Shown here: piece by piece, positions 25,026 to 34,385 of the stretch
Layout of the letters: the number at the start of each line of letters is the position of its first letter
Position numbering within the stretch: the first letter of the stretch is position 1
DNA from: Syntrophobacterales bacterium
GTDB lineage: Bacteria; Desulfobacterota; Syntrophorhabdia; Syntrophorhabdales; Syntrophorhabdaceae
Length of the DNA: 54,672 bases
Direction: 5' to 3'
Assembly: GCA_031274925.1 (NCBI GenBank)
Contig: JAISPL010000015.1
Coordinates: forward strand, 1-54,672
Notes under the pieces: model-generated
Databases searched by the model: none
Told to the model about the DNA's origin: nothing
What the model saw: only the letters and a program-made list of their open reading frames with translations
Program-made: the position numbers and the translations under genes

Positions 25026-26795
25026 CTAAAAACTTTTTTTCACCTTTTCAAGATGGTCTTCCAGTTCCTTGGGTATCCTGTCGCCAAACCGGCTATAAAA
25101 CTCGACGATCCCCTCCACCTCTTTTTTCCAGTCATCACTTTTGATTTCAAAAAGCTTCTCAAGTGTATCGCGAGAAAGATCAAGGCCCGACAGATTGAGG
25201 TCAGCATGGTAAGGCAGAAGGCCTACAGGGGTCTCCATCGCCGGAACCGTGCCTTTTACCCTATCCATCATCCATTTAATGATGCGAAAATTATCACGGA
25301 AGCCGGGCCAAATGAACTTGCCCTGAACGTCCTTCTTGAACCAGTTGACGAAGAATATCTTGGGAGGGCTCGTAAGTTTGCTCCCAACGCTCATCCAATG
25401 TTTGAAATAGTCGGCCATGTTATAGCCACAGAATGGCAGCATCGCCATGGGATCACGCCTCACCACACCAACTGCGCCCGCTGCGGCGGTCGTGGTCTCG
25501 GAACCGAGAGAAGAGGCCTTGAAGACCCCGTGATTCCAGTCAAAGCTTTCGCACACAAGAGGGATAGTATCGGACCTTCTCCCTCCGAAAAGGATGGCCG
25601 AGATGGGAACACCATTCGGATTGTCAAATTCGGGGGAAAGCGTAGGACAATTACGCGCTGCCACGGTAAACCTGGAGTTGGGGTGGGCAACGACTTTGCC
25701 GGATTCCGGCCTCCATGAATTTCCCTGCCAGTCAAGGAGATGTGCAGGAGCTATGTCGGAGAGACTTTCCCACCATGGAGAATTTGTATCCGTGTCCAAC
25801 CCTGTGTTTGTGAAAAGAGTGGGGAAAACTTTGCCCGCCTTCAGGGTTTTCATCATCTGAGGATTCGTTTTATCTGAGGTACCAGGCGCAACTCCAAAAA
25901 AACCTGCTTCGGGATTGATGGCGTATAACCTCCCATCCGGCCCGACGTTGATCCAAGCAATGTCGTCGCCGAGCGTCGTTACATTGTAACCCTCAAGGAT
26001 CGGGTCAATCATTGCAAGATTCGTCTTGCCGCATGCCGAAGGAAAGGAGCCAAGAACATACATGATCTCCCCGGTCTTTTTATCTTCCACGCCCATGATA
26101 ATCATATGCTCTGCGAGCCATCCTTCTTGGCGGCCTTGATATGATGCGATCCTCAATGAAAAACATTTCTTACCGAGCAGGGCATTCCCGCCGTAGCCGG
26201 AGCCTACACTCATCACGAGATCTTCCTGAGGGAAATGCATGATGTAGCGTCTTTCGGGATTGAGGTCGGCGATGGAGTGGAGACCCTTCACGAATTTGTC
26301 GGAGCCTCCGATCCGTTCCAGAGTAGCCTCACCCACACGGGTCATGATGTACATGCTGACCACTACATATATAGAATCGGTGATTTGTATACACGGTTTG
26401 GCGTAGGGAGAGTTAGGATGGCCCATCATGTAGGGGATCACGTAAAGGGTACGGCCTTTCATGCATCCATCAAAGATTCGAGAAACGGTCTCTTTCGCCT
26501 CCCTGGGTTCCATCCAGTTGTTATTAGGACCCGCATCTTCCCTGTCAGGCGTGCATACGAAGGTGAGCTGTTCCGTCCTGGCCACATCGTTAGGATGGCT
26601 TCTGTGGAAGTAAGAGTTAGCAAAAACTTCATGGTTCAATTCCCTGAACGTCCGGTTCGACCCCGTCATCTCCTTCTCAATCCCGATCCTGATAAGGTCG
26701 CGCATTTCCTGTTCCGTTCCATGAACCCAGTATATTTTGTCCGGTTTGGTAAGCTTCGCCTGTTCTTCGACCCATTGTTCGACAAACGTAGACAT
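25026..26795 (-). CDS. pckG: Phosphoenolpyruvate carboxykinase (GTP)
   Basis: It interconverts oxaloacetate + GTP with phosphoenolpyruvate + CO2 + GDP, for gluconeogenesis or, in anaerobes, anaplerosis. It has 589 residues, usual for the GTP type. Visible are the P-loop FPSACGKTN (residues 251-259) with the hyper-reactive Cys255, GDDIAWI (277-283) for metal and nucleotide, the substrate segment PEAGFFGVAPGTS (295-307), and the mobile-lid and C-terminal regions. AAGGAGG precedes the ATG. The gene stands alone, converging on carB. It would supply PEP from C4 acids formed via succinyl-CoA; the link to the neighbouring metabolism is inference. Confidence 0.97.
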   Translation of the reverse strand: MSTFVEQWVEEQAKLTKPDKIYWVHGTEQEMRDLIRIGIEKEMTGSNRTFRELNHEVFANSYFHRSHPNDVARTEQLTFVCTPDREDAGPNNNWMEPREAKETVSRIFDGCMKGRTLYVIPYMMGHPNSPYAKPCIQITDSIYVVVSMYIMTRVGEATLERIGGSDKFVKGLHSIADLNPERRYIMHFPQEDLVMSVGSGYGGNALLGKKCFSLRIASYQGRQEGWLAEHMIIMGVEDKKTGEIMYVLGSFPSACGKTNLAMIDPILEGYNVTTLGDDIAWINVGPDGRLYAINPEAGFFGVAPGTSDKTNPQMMKTLKAGKVFPTLFTNTGLDTDTNSPWWESLSDIAPAHLLDWQGNSWRPESGKVVAHPNSRFTVAARNCPTLSPEFDNPNGVPISAILFGGRRSDTIPLVCESFDWNHGVFKASSLGSETTTAAAGAVGVVRRDPMAMLPFCGYNMADYFKHWMSVGSKLTSPPKIFFVNWFKKDVQGKFIWPGFRDNFRIIKWMMDRVKGTVPAMETPVGLLPYHADLNLSGLDLSRDTLEKLFEIKSDDWKKEVEGIVEFYSRFGDRIPKELEDHLEKVKKSF

Positions 26796-26984
26796 AAAAA
26801 TCCTCCTTAAAGATATAAAATTACCTTGCTAATATGTAGCATTATCATTCCAGACGATTCAACAAAAAAGAGGTGGAAGGGATCGAATTTTATAGCCTGT
26901 TTGGCGACAAAAAGATTGCAGTTATGTACACCCTGCTTCGTCCACCCGTTATGATAGGGGACGTTGATAATAATCCAATCAGAT

Positions 26985-27809
26985 TTACCGCAGACCCGGC
27001 ATGGCTTGATAAAATCCGTTTATATGAACCACTTCTACTGGAATGTCAAAAAGATCAGTCAAGTTCTCACTCGTCATAACATGGGCCTTGCCTCCGTCAG
27101 CTGCAACTTTTCCGTCTTTAAGAAGGACAACTCTTTCAATTCCAGGTGGTATCTCGTGCACATGGTGGGTGACGAGAACTACGGTTTTCCCTGATGCAAT
27201 AAGGTCTCCGATGATGGTCAGGTATTGAAAACAGGCCCTTATGTCAAGTCCACTCGTAGGTTCATCCAAAACGAGTGCTTCAGGCCCGTTGATCAGCGCC
27301 CGACCTAGAAGAAGTCTCCGCTGCTCCCCCGTTGACATCTCTCGAAACTGTTTCTTCTCGCAATTCGATACCCCAAGAATTTCCAGCATACGTCCGGCAC
27401 GCTCCAAGTCCCGCACGGTAAATTTCTGATGGGTCCATATTCCGATGCTGGAGTATAATCCGGAGAGAAGAACGTCAATCCCCCGCACATCCCCCAAATA
27501 CTCCGCCTGAAGGTCTTGAGACACTACACCCAAATGGTTTCTGATGTCCCACACATTCCAGAGGCCATGACCAAACACTCTGACATAACCCTCCCCTTCT
27601 TGCAAAGGATATATCTCTCTAGTCAGAAGTTTTAGGAGTGTGGACTTTCCGGCGCCGTTCGGTCCCAGTATAGCGGTATTTTGCCCCGCGGTTATCTTCA
27701 GGGAGAGTCTCTCGAATACCATAGTCTCCCCCCGATAGACGGTGGCATTCTTAATCTCCACTATATTGCGTACATGGGACAATTTCAGGATGTCTCCGTT
27801 TACACGCAT
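26985..27809 (-). CDS. Orphan ABC ATPase of the ModF/PhrA (COG1119) type
   Basis: A 274-residue single nucleotide-binding domain. Walker A GPNGAGKST is at residues 49-57, Q-loop Gln98 (VVSQDL), signature MSTGEQRR (158-165, a weakened LSGGQ), Walker B VLDEPTSGLD (180-189) and the switch His in VTHHVHE (213-219). The phrases VWDIRNHLG, VLLSGLYSSIG and GEQRRLLLGRAL are the pattern of COG1119 proteins, annotated as molybdate-related ModF. No permease or binding-protein gene is adjacent, so it is either a regulator-like ATPase or works with a permease elsewhere. It lies 18 bases after the first KAS III gene in the same direction, so they may share a transcript. Confidence 0.85.
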   Translation of the reverse strand: MRVNGDILKLSHVRNIVEIKNATVYRGETMVFERLSLKITAGQNTAILGPNGAGKSTLLKLLTREIYPLQEGEGYVRVFGHGLWNVWDIRNHLGVVSQDLQAEYLGDVRGIDVLLSGLYSSIGIWTHQKFTVRDLERAGRMLEILGVSNCEKKQFREMSTGEQRRLLLGRALINGPEALVLDEPTSGLDIRACFQYLTIIGDLIASGKTVVLVTHHVHEIPPGIERVVLLKDGKVAADGGKAHVMTSENLTDLFDIPVEVVHINGFYQAMPGLR

Positions 27810-27827
27810 TTCACAGAGTACTGCGTC

Positions 27828-28772
27828 TTATCTCTTTAAAAGCATTGCACCGCTTGAATATCCACCACCAAAAACGGTCACGACGATCAGTTCATCACTC
27901 CGAAATCTTTCCCAGTTCTGGGAAATCGCAATGGCAGTACTTGCGCAGCCTGTGTTGCCAGTATTCTCGATATTCATAATCAATTGCTCGTCCCGGAGTC
28001 CCAAGGTCGCCCCAACATGGTTGATAATCCTCAAATTGGCCTGGTGCGGTATTAGGTGTATAATATCGTCAAGACTAAAGCCGTTACGCGCCAAAATCCT
28101 TTCCACTTCGGAAACCATGTATCTGGTCGCGTAAACAAAAATGTCTCGTCCGCAGGGCATCCTCAATCCGCTCTCATTAGGCCTAAGATACACGGCATCC
28201 AGACTTTTCCCGATATCACCGAGACCAGTAGTATTCACATCAAGAATCTCTATCTCATCGCCTGTAATCTTTTCTTTCGAGATGAAGACAGCGCCTGCCC
28301 CATCACCCCATAGGTGACCTGACTGCTCATCTTGATCATCATTGTATGCGCTGTTGTGCTCTGAAGCAATGACGACCGCCCTGCGAGCCTTGTTTGCCGC
28401 GAAATAACCTTCCACTATTTCTATGCCGTTCAGAAACGACGAACACGCAGATGAAATGGAGACAACTCTTGCACCGCCGATTCCAAAATAGCTTTGTACG
28501 GCGTGCGCAAGGGTTCCGACGGTGTCATAAGGGGTGTAAGTCGCCCCCACAACGAGATCAATATCTTTCAATGGATAGGGAAGCCTCCCAATGGCTGATT
28601 TCACCGCTTCAATCGACATAGTGTTGGTATTCTCTTCCGGCTGGACTTTAGTCCTCTTCCTGATCCCCGACCGTTTAAAGATCCAATCGTCGGTAAGCCC
28701 GAGTAACTGCGTATAATATTCGTTGGGGACGAATGTTCCGGGCAGATAATGAGAAGCGGCATTGATATACAT
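27828..28772 (-). CDS. Ketoacyl-ACP synthase III-like protein (paralogue 1)
   Basis: A 314-residue thiolase-fold condensing enzyme. The FabH-type triad is intact: Cys110 (SSACSSF), His243 (IPHQANLRI) and Asn273 (NTGNTG). HLWGDGAGAVF (153-163) and the closing FGGGYSSGAM are typical. It begins MYINAASHYLPG, a little shorter at the N-terminus than canonical FabH, and its substrate-pocket segment (ATYTPYDTVG) differs from that of the second copy at 30398-31384. FabH uses an acyl-CoA and malonyl-ACP to start fatty-acid synthesis; divergent copies use other acyl groups or make small molecules. It precedes the ABC ATPase gene. Exact substrate is unknown. Confidence 0.9.
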   Translation of the reverse strand: MYINAASHYLPGTFVPNEYYTQLLGLTDDWIFKRSGIRKRTKVQPEENTNTMSIEAVKSAIGRLPYPLKDIDLVVGATYTPYDTVGTLAHAVQSYFGIGGARVVSISSACSSFLNGIEIVEGYFAANKARRAVVIASEHNSAYNDDQDEQSGHLWGDGAGAVFISKEKITGDEIEILDVNTTGLGDIGKSLDAVYLRPNESGLRMPCGRDIFVYATRYMVSEVERILARNGFSLDDIIHLIPHQANLRIINHVGATLGLRDEQLIMNIENTGNTGCASTAIAISQNWERFRSDELIVVTVFGGGYSSGAMLLKR

Positions 28773-29035
28773 GGCTGTTATATAAACAAACCCCCTTCAT
28801 TTTTTAATAATAACAATCGGGTGCACAGTCCAAAATCTCTCTTTCCAATGATTGCGGAACAGCATTCAAATAAGCCAAGAGAACCGCTACAGGAAGTGAT
28901 CCGGGCGAACTCATTCGCTCTCTTCACGATAAACCATTCATATGAGAGGTAACTATATCAACAATGCAAGTCCGTGTCAACTGTGGAAGCGCAAAGCCCG
29001 CGGTGGTTAACGGTCAGGACTGACCGAAACACACC

Positions 29036-30024
29036 TCAACAGGCAAGATGTCGGTCGTCAAAGGACTCGAATCGTGGCGCCTCCTTATCTTCATCCTGGA
29101 GGATTACGAGGTCTATACCTAGTCCGTGATCTCCGAGATGTTTCATCATGAGTTTTGAGATATTTGCGAGAGTCTGGGCAAAAGATTAAATGTCGTAGAA
29201 TCTTCCCTTTGAATCCCAGCAGAATATCGATTTAAGCTCTTCAATCATCTGTGCTGCCTCTTCCTCGCGGAGGGGACATGTGAAGGACAGAGTCAGCGTA
29301 CATTTCTGGAAATATTCCGCCTATTCCACATAAAACACATGGGCCGAATCCTGGGTTAACCACGCTCCGCTATAATCACTTTCCATACCAGGCAAACTAT
29401 CCTCTGAAAAAGATACGAATCGGCCTTCATGATTCCAAATCCCCTTTCCACGAAAAGTCCCGTCACCTATATCAAACATCACCCTTCCCTGCTTCCGCAA
29501 ATAAGACTGCATATCTTCCAAATGGGCGACAGCGACCTCTCTTTCGGCGATGAGAAAAAGAAGGCTTTCAAGGCCTCACTCATCCTTCTTAAGATTCAAA
29601 GCCCTGTGAACACCGGTCTAACTTGCCGCTATCTATCTAGCGGTCTCCCGAAAGCACGGAAGTGTGAAATCTGGCAACTTCCCGATTCCCAAGACTTCCG
29701 TTGGCTTCAAATAGAACAATGGGTTTAGTCGGTATATTAGACAGATACATTAACCTCCTTTGGCATTGATGGTGTCCACGCAATCCGGCCTTATGATTTT
29801 TATGCCCAACCGTAAGGACACACCAAGAATTTTCTGTCCAGCTTTTCGATCCTCCCCTAACCCCGAAAACCAGCCCGCCTCAATAGTAGCCCCCAGGATT
29901 CCTTTTTTCCTCATGATTTCAAGAATGTCCGACAATCCTGACGCTGGAATAAGAATGGCCGCTAGATCAGGAGAGAAGGTACATCGCTGACCGTAATGCT
30001 TTCAGAAAAATATATGGCTTCCAT
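29036..30024 (-). pseudogene. Decayed ADP-forming acyl-CoA synthetase (CoA-binding / CoA-ligase protein)
   Basis: The minus strand holds pieces of one protein in three frames. From an ATG at 30024: SESITVSDVPS. Then, in the frame ending at 29750: SPDLAAILIPASGLSDILE, a segment with IEAGWFSGLGE, and RPDCVDTIN, matching the CoA-binding domain pattern P-D-L-A-V-I-x-V-P ... G-P-N-C-V-G-V-I-N. Then, near 29640-29725 in a third frame: KPIVLFEANGS and ARFHTSVLSG, matching K-P-V-V-x-K-x-G-R-S ... S-H-T-x-S-L-A-G. Finally, in the frame from about 29320 to 29036: PLREEEAAQMIEELKS, GRFYDI, a TAA, then SFAQTLANISKLMM, like the C-terminal end of the ATP-grasp half. Stops at 29576, 29321 and 29186 and at least two frameshifts break it, and about half of the roughly 2.1 kb expected is gone. 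It is non-functional. Confidence 0.6.
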
Positions 30025-30225
30025 AAAGAAACCTTAAGGGTTCTTTATATCGCGGTACATTTTTTTACATCTCTTTATTGTAATTTGAGGGTCAAAAAAT
30101 CGTCAGTATATACAAATACAAAGAGAATACTGCATGCGCAACTTTTGCCTGGTGTCACGCTTTAGGTCGTCATAAGCTTCAAAATAGGGTAAAACGAAAA
30201 AATGGACGTCACGCTTAATAATGGA

Positions 30226-30259
30226 GAAAGCCTGCAACCTCTTGCGGTTGCAGGCTTTC
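30226..30259 (-). terminator. Terminator after tRNA-Ser
   Basis: A 14-bp perfect stem (GAAAGCCTGCAACC and complement) with a six-base loop begins one base beyond the encoded CCA of tRNA-Ser. The downstream T-content is modest. Confidence 0.7.
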
Positions 30260-30260
30260 G

Positions 30261-30350
30261 TGGCGGAGGGAGTAGGATTCGAACCCACGGGGCGCTTGCA
30301 CGCCCAACGGTTTTCAAGACCGCCGCTTTCGGCCGCTCAGCCATCCCTCC
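30261..30350 (-). tRNA. tRNA-Ser (anticodon UGA)
   Basis: Read on the minus strand, this is a class II tRNA of 90 bases. The acceptor stem is GGAGGGA with TCCCTCC, discriminator G, and CCA is encoded. The anticodon arm GGTCTTGAAAACC carries TGA in a seven-base loop, the long variable arm (GTTGGGCGTGCAAGCGCCC) is typical of tRNA-Ser, and the T loop is GGGTTCGAATCC. It decodes UCA and, by wobble, other UCN codons. It lies 47 bases after fabH and may be co-transcribed with it or have its own promoter; a terminator follows at once. Confidence 0.97.
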
Positions 30351-30397
30351 GGTGAAGACCGTAATGAATACTACTCAGTTTGCAACTCCCGATTTTA

Positions 30398-31384
30398 CTA
30401 CCATCTTATGAGGCTGCTGCCCCATGTGAGGCCACCTCCAAACGCAGTCAGCAAAACCAATTTGTCCTTGGTTATTGTACCGTCTCTTACCGCTTCGTCA
30501 AGAGCAATCGGCACGGTAGCCGATGATATATTTCCATATTTCTCAATGCTCATGTAAACTTTATCCATAGACACTTTCAACTTTTTGGCCATACCTTGAA
30601 TTATCCTTAAATTGGCTTGATGGGGGATGATGACATCCACATCATCAATCGTGTGCCCGTTAAACTCGACTGCTTCCTCGCATGCCTCGGCAAACCTGGT
30701 AACCGCCACCTTGAAGGATTTGCTGCCTTCGATCAGTTTCAGGAAGTGAAGCCCTTTGTCGACGCTCTCGTGCGATATAGGGGTCGTCTTAGAGCCACCA
30801 CCAGGCATCAGCAGGGTATCTCCGTTTGCCCCGTCCGTATGGACATGGGTCGAAAGCACTTGCGCCCCGCCATCCGTCTCGGTAATGACCGCTGCTCCTG
30901 CACCGTCTCCCCAAAGGATACAACTCTCCCTCTCCTTCCAGTTCACCACTCTCGTCATTATTTCTCCTGCCACGACAAGGGCAGTCTTGTTTGATCCCGA
31001 CTTTATCATCCTGTCCGCCACGTGTAGTGCAAATATGAAACCAGAACATGCCGCAGTCACATCAAAAGAGATGGCTCTGGTACACCCTAATTTCGCTTCC
31101 AGCCAGTTTGATCCGGAGGGACAGTGAGTGTCCGGGGTTATTGTTCCAAGCACAATGAGGTCAATATCATCTGCCTTGATGCCCGCCATCTCTATAGCCC
31201 GCAAGCCCGCCTCCTTACATAGGTCTGAGGTAGCAACCTCAGGGTCCGCGATTCTTCGGGCTTTTATACCTGTTCTTGTATAAATCCATTCATCAGAAGT
31301 ATCCAGAAATTTTTCAATATCAAAATTGCTCAGAACCTTCTCAGGAAGATACGAGCCTGTTCCTACAATTCCAACCCTTTTCAT
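30398..31384 (-). CDS. fabH: 3-oxoacyl-ACP synthase III
   Basis: It condenses an acyl-CoA (usually acetyl-CoA) with malonyl-ACP to start fatty-acid synthesis. It has 328 residues from the ATG at 31384, which has AAGGAG at ideal spacing; a longer in-frame start at 31477 is not supported. The sequence is canonical: GTGSYLPEKVLSN (8-20), EWIYTRTGI (32-40), the triad Cys113 (AACSGF), His255 (IPHQANLRI), Asn285 (YGNISSAT), and the closing AFGGGLTWGSSL. It is the more canonical of the two copies in the window. It does not sit with plsX, fabD or fabG here. tRNA-Ser follows on the same strand. Confidence 0.95.
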   Translation of the reverse strand: MKRVGIVGTGSYLPEKVLSNFDIEKFLDTSDEWIYTRTGIKARRIADPEVATSDLCKEAGLRAIEMAGIKADDIDLIVLGTITPDTHCPSGSNWLEAKLGCTRAISFDVTAACSGFIFALHVADRMIKSGSNKTALVVAGEIMTRVVNWKERESCILWGDGAGAAVITETDGGAQVLSTHVHTDGANGDTLLMPGGGSKTTPISHESVDKGLHFLKLIEGSKSFKVAVTRFAEACEEAVEFNGHTIDDVDVIIPHQANLRIIQGMAKKLKVSMDKVYMSIEKYGNISSATVPIALDEAVRDGTITKDKLVLLTAFGGGLTWGSSLIRW

Positions 31385-31616
31385 TAAAAGCTCCTTCTTA
31401 AACCTTTTAGACATAGAACATTTAACAGGGCAATAGCCAGTGACCTTAGTAGACCAAAAAAGTCGGGAAATTGTCAAGGGCTAATATATCGAAAATATCA
31501 CTTGACATGTCGGCCATATGTCTCTAAAACTGTTCCCTGATGGCAGACTGGATGCACAGATTGAAGAACCTAAAATGGCCCATATGGCGCGCATGTACTC
31601 TACTGGCAATTAAAAC

Positions 31617-32594
31617 ATGAAGAAACAATGGATCGTCACCGTTTTTGGGTTCATCATAAGCGCCATGCTCCTCTATTTTTCACTGAAAGGTGTCAGCTTC
31701 GGAGAAATACTAAAGACTTTCCGTACGGCTCATTATGGGATTATCTTTATCCCGCTTTTATTTGTGGCCTTTGCGATCGCTGGTTGCGCTTTAAGGTGGT
31801 CGAAAGTGTGCGGCGGAAAGGTGAAGTTTCGAGATACTTCGACCGCTCTTCTCATAGGACTCTTCGTAAATAATGTGCTTCCCGCCAGGATCGGTGAAGT
31901 AGCGAGAGGATACGTCCTGTCAAAGAGGACTGGCCTGTCGCTTACTTACAGCCTCTCCACGGTACTTGCAGACAGGTTTTTCGATCTTGTCGGTCTTCTA
32001 GCAATTACCTTTCTCTTTTTTCCTGAACGGTCCCTGCCCCAGGATGTCTCTAAGGCAATATTGTTGCTCGTCCTACTCCTCATATTCTGCATCACAATCA
32101 TGCTTATAATGAGCCAACAAAAATATGCAGACAGGGTCGCGCAAATATTTCACCGCATAAAAAAACCATTCTTTTCGAATATCGCTCACAGGATACTTGA
32201 GATCCAAGAAAACCTCAAGCGCATCAATTCGCCCTTGAACCTCCTGATTTTCATCACCTTATCACTCTTCACTTGGCTATCCATGAGTACCGCCCTTTAT
32301 TTTGTCACCCTGGCGCTCGGAGTATCGGTCAATTTCAGATATATACCTTTTGTCTGCGCCCTCCTCAACATGGGCCTCACTGTCCCCACGGTCCCCGGCT
32401 ACATCGGGGTCTATCAGTTTCTTCTTACAAACCTTCTTATGATTTTCGCCGTGCCGAAGACCGAAGCGCTTTCCGTTTCCATCCTTTTTCACGCAACATG
32501 GTACATACCGTACAATATTATTGGAGCCATACTGCTGGTCAAAGAAAAAATGGGGTTCAAGGAGATAAAAAGCCTTAAGGACAAAAAACAATAG
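31617..32594 (+). CDS. Flippase-like / lysylphosphatidylglycerol synthase TM-domain protein
   Basis: A 325-residue integral membrane protein with about eight helices, matching the bacterial LPG-synthase TM / UPF0104 family. Signatures are RWSKVCGGKVKF, LIGLFVNNVLPARIGEVARGY (residues about 79-99, the most conserved segment), ADRFFDLVGL and GLTVPTVPGYIGVYQF near residue 255. Members act in lipid or glycolipid movement and synthesis; many accompany glycosyltransferases. This copy lacks the soluble aminoacyl-transfer domain of MprF. It is divergent from fabH and faces the LPS/rhamnose operon, so an envelope-lipid role is plausible but not shown. The tail is Lys-rich (KSLKDKKQ) and cytoplasmic. 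Confidence 0.85.
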   Translation: MKKQWIVTVFGFIISAMLLYFSLKGVSFGEILKTFRTAHYGIIFIPLLFVAFAIAGCALRWSKVCGGKVKFRDTSTALLIGLFVNNVLPARIGEVARGYVLSKRTGLSLTYSLSTVLADRFFDLVGLLAITFLFFPERSLPQDVSKAILLLVLLLIFCITIMLIMSQQKYADRVAQIFHRIKKPFFSNIAHRILEIQENLKRINSPLNLLIFITLSLFTWLSMSTALYFVTLALGVSVNFRYIPFVCALLNMGLTVPTVPGYIGVYQFLLTNLLMIFAVPKTEALSVSILFHATWYIPYNIIGAILLVKEKMGFKEIKSLKDKKQ

Positions 32595-32833
32595 ATATCA
32601 GCCGCTTTTTTAGAGCTATTCGTCTATGCTTCGCTGATTACTATTCACTGCCTTCAAATATTCACTTCACGGATTTTGCTGAGGCCAAATTGGGAGGTGC
32701 CAGCACATATTCTATCTCGGTCTAGCTTCCAGGCAGAGCGAGGGGGGATTTTGTTCAAGTATTCCTGTTCTCACTATAGCTAGAGAGGTATCGCTAACGA
32801 CTAATGACGAATGGTCAACAACTGCTTTTAAGA

Positions 32834-33547
32834 TTATTCGCTACCGATTATCTTCTTGATTTCGAAACCTGACGTTCTCTCGTATGAAATGTAGGTTGCA
32901 TGTTTGATAAAGTCCCCTGCATTCAGGTAGACGACCTTTCTTCCTCCTGAGGTATATTCAAATCGGTCTGGCATGTGCGAGTGCGCCAGTATGACCGCAT
33001 CAAATCCTTCATCAAGTATCTTTAGGGCATACGCCCGAAACCTGTCGCGCACCTTTTGCTTGTATTCCTTCTTTTTTTTCGAAAGGAAGATTCTCGCCCC
33101 CATGGCAATTATCCATGTCAAGCGAGGACCGAGGATATCCATCATACGGCCTGTCAGACGGGATTTTAGCACAGTCCTCACAAACCCCCCGGCCAGTTCG
33201 TCCCCATGGGACACGAATACCCTCTTGCCATCAATGTCAATGTTCATACTTTCTCTGCATACTACGCCGGTATAAACTTCAAAGAATCTACCCACGCCAA
33301 ACTCGTGGTTACCTTCAAGGAAGTAAACAGTAACGCCACTGTCCGTCAATTTCTTCAGAGCATCGGCAACACCTTTGAACCACGGGTATATGTAATCACC
33401 GTGTCCATGATAAAATTCGAAGAGATCGCCAAGAACAAATACCATGTCAGCGTCGCTACACGCTTCCCTGAGGAAGTTTTTCACGATCTTCTGTTTTTTC
33501 TCATCTGTTTTGTCGAGGTGGGTATCGGAAAAAAAAATTATTTTCAT
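32834..33547 (-). CDS. LpxH-like metallophosphoesterase
   Basis: A 237-residue calcineurin-type phosphoesterase resembling UDP-2,3-diacylglucosamine hydrolase LpxH, which makes lipid X in lipid A synthesis at the inner membrane. Metal ligands are visible: Asp8 and His10 (SDTHLD), Asp41 (GDLFEFY), Asn80 (GNHE), His114 (SHGDE), His189 and His191 (AHSHMP). A basic, hydrophobic middle segment (about 125-165, LTWIIAMGARIFLSKKKK) could be the membrane-binding helical cap. The ATG at 33547 overlaps the rfbD stop (ATGA), so it is translated with rfbD; an upstream extension is unsupported. The place at the end of an LPS-related operon supports a lipid A role, but related phosphoesterases exist, so lpxH is not assigned outright. 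Confidence 0.82.
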   Translation of the reverse strand: MKIIFFSDTHLDKTDEKKQKIVKNFLREACSDADMVFVLGDLFEFYHGHGDYIYPWFKGVADALKKLTDSGVTVYFLEGNHEFGVGRFFEVYTGVVCRESMNIDIDGKRVFVSHGDELAGGFVRTVLKSRLTGRMMDILGPRLTWIIAMGARIFLSKKKKEYKQKVRDRFRAYALKILDEGFDAVILAHSHMPDRFEYTSGGRKVVYLNAGDFIKHATYISYERTSGFEIKKIIGSE

Positions 33548-34383
33548 CGCTGGCAAGTAAGATATTCCCCAAGAGCCTCCTGCCAACTCCTCATGGCCAT
33601 ACCTGTGTCGCCTTCAATCTTTAAACAGTTAAAGACCGAATACTTCGGTCTTGTCGCTTTTCTGTCAAGGTTGGAAGACGTGACCGGAGTAAGAGAGACA
33701 TCCATGCGAAGGCGTGAAAATATCTCCTTGGCAAATTCATACCAAGAACAGGAGCCCCTGTTGGCCACGTGATAAATGCCGGATTCCCCTTTTTGTATGA
33801 GACGTGCGAGCGGAGCGGCTATGTCCTTTGCATAGGTAGGCGTACCCCATTGGTCATTCACAACCCGGGCAGCGCCTGTTTCATTGGCTATCTTCATCAC
33901 CTTGGTGATAAAATTGTTCCCACCACAGCCGTAAATCCATTCAGCCCTCAAAACCACGGACGAGGGAAGTATGCGGAAAATGTTCTGCTCGCCCGTGAGT
34001 TTGGTCTTTCCATACACGGACAAAGGATTTGGCTGATCTTTCTCCGTGTATGGAGTCCCTTTCTCGCCGTCAAACACATAATCCGTGCTGAAATGGACAA
34101 AACGGATCTTATTGGCTTTACACAGTTGAGCGACTATCGCCGGTCCGTCGCTATTCAGCTCCTGAGCCTTGTCCGGTAAATCCTCACATCCATCGACATC
34201 CGTCATTGCTGCAAGGTTGACGACAACGTCTGGCCTGTGATGCCGGATGACCCGACCGCCCATCTCAGCGTCCGTGATATCCCACTCCATGATATCAAGC
34301 GGCACGACGTCAAAATCATGGGCCAGAAGGGGAATAATATTTGTGCCTACAAGGCCGAGACTGCCGGTAATCAGAAGTTTCAT
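33544..34383 (-). CDS. rfbD: dTDP-4-dehydrorhamnose reductase
   Basis: It catalyses the last step of dTDP-L-rhamnose synthesis, using NAD(P)H. It has 279 residues. It has the Rossmann start LLITGSLGLVGTN (3-15), the conserved NLAAMTDVDGCE, FSTDYVFDG, the catalytic Tyr-x-x-x-Lys in VYGKTK, and RAEWIYGCGGNNF. The length is standard. It lies 2 bases after rfbB and overlaps the LpxH-like gene by four bases. It forms a complete rhamnose pathway with rfbA, rfbC and rfbB upstream. Confidence 0.94.
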   Translation of the reverse strand: MKLLITGSLGLVGTNIIPLLAHDFDVVPLDIMEWDITDAEMGGRVIRHHRPDVVVNLAAMTDVDGCEDLPDKAQELNSDGPAIVAQLCKANKIRFVHFSTDYVFDGEKGTPYTEKDQPNPLSVYGKTKLTGEQNIFRILPSSVVLRAEWIYGCGGNNFITKVMKIANETGAARVVNDQWGTPTYAKDIAAPLARLIQKGESGIYHVANRGSCSWYEFAKEIFSRLRMDVSLTPVTSSNLDRKATRPKYSVFNCLKIEGDTGMAMRSWQEALGEYLTCQR

Positions 34384-34385
34384 GC

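Noticed and set aside
28773-29035. Possible small gene between the KAS III paralogue and the acyl-CoA synthetase remnant
   Set aside because: A short minus-strand GTG reading (about 58 codons) exists but has no ribosome-binding site or recognisable features.
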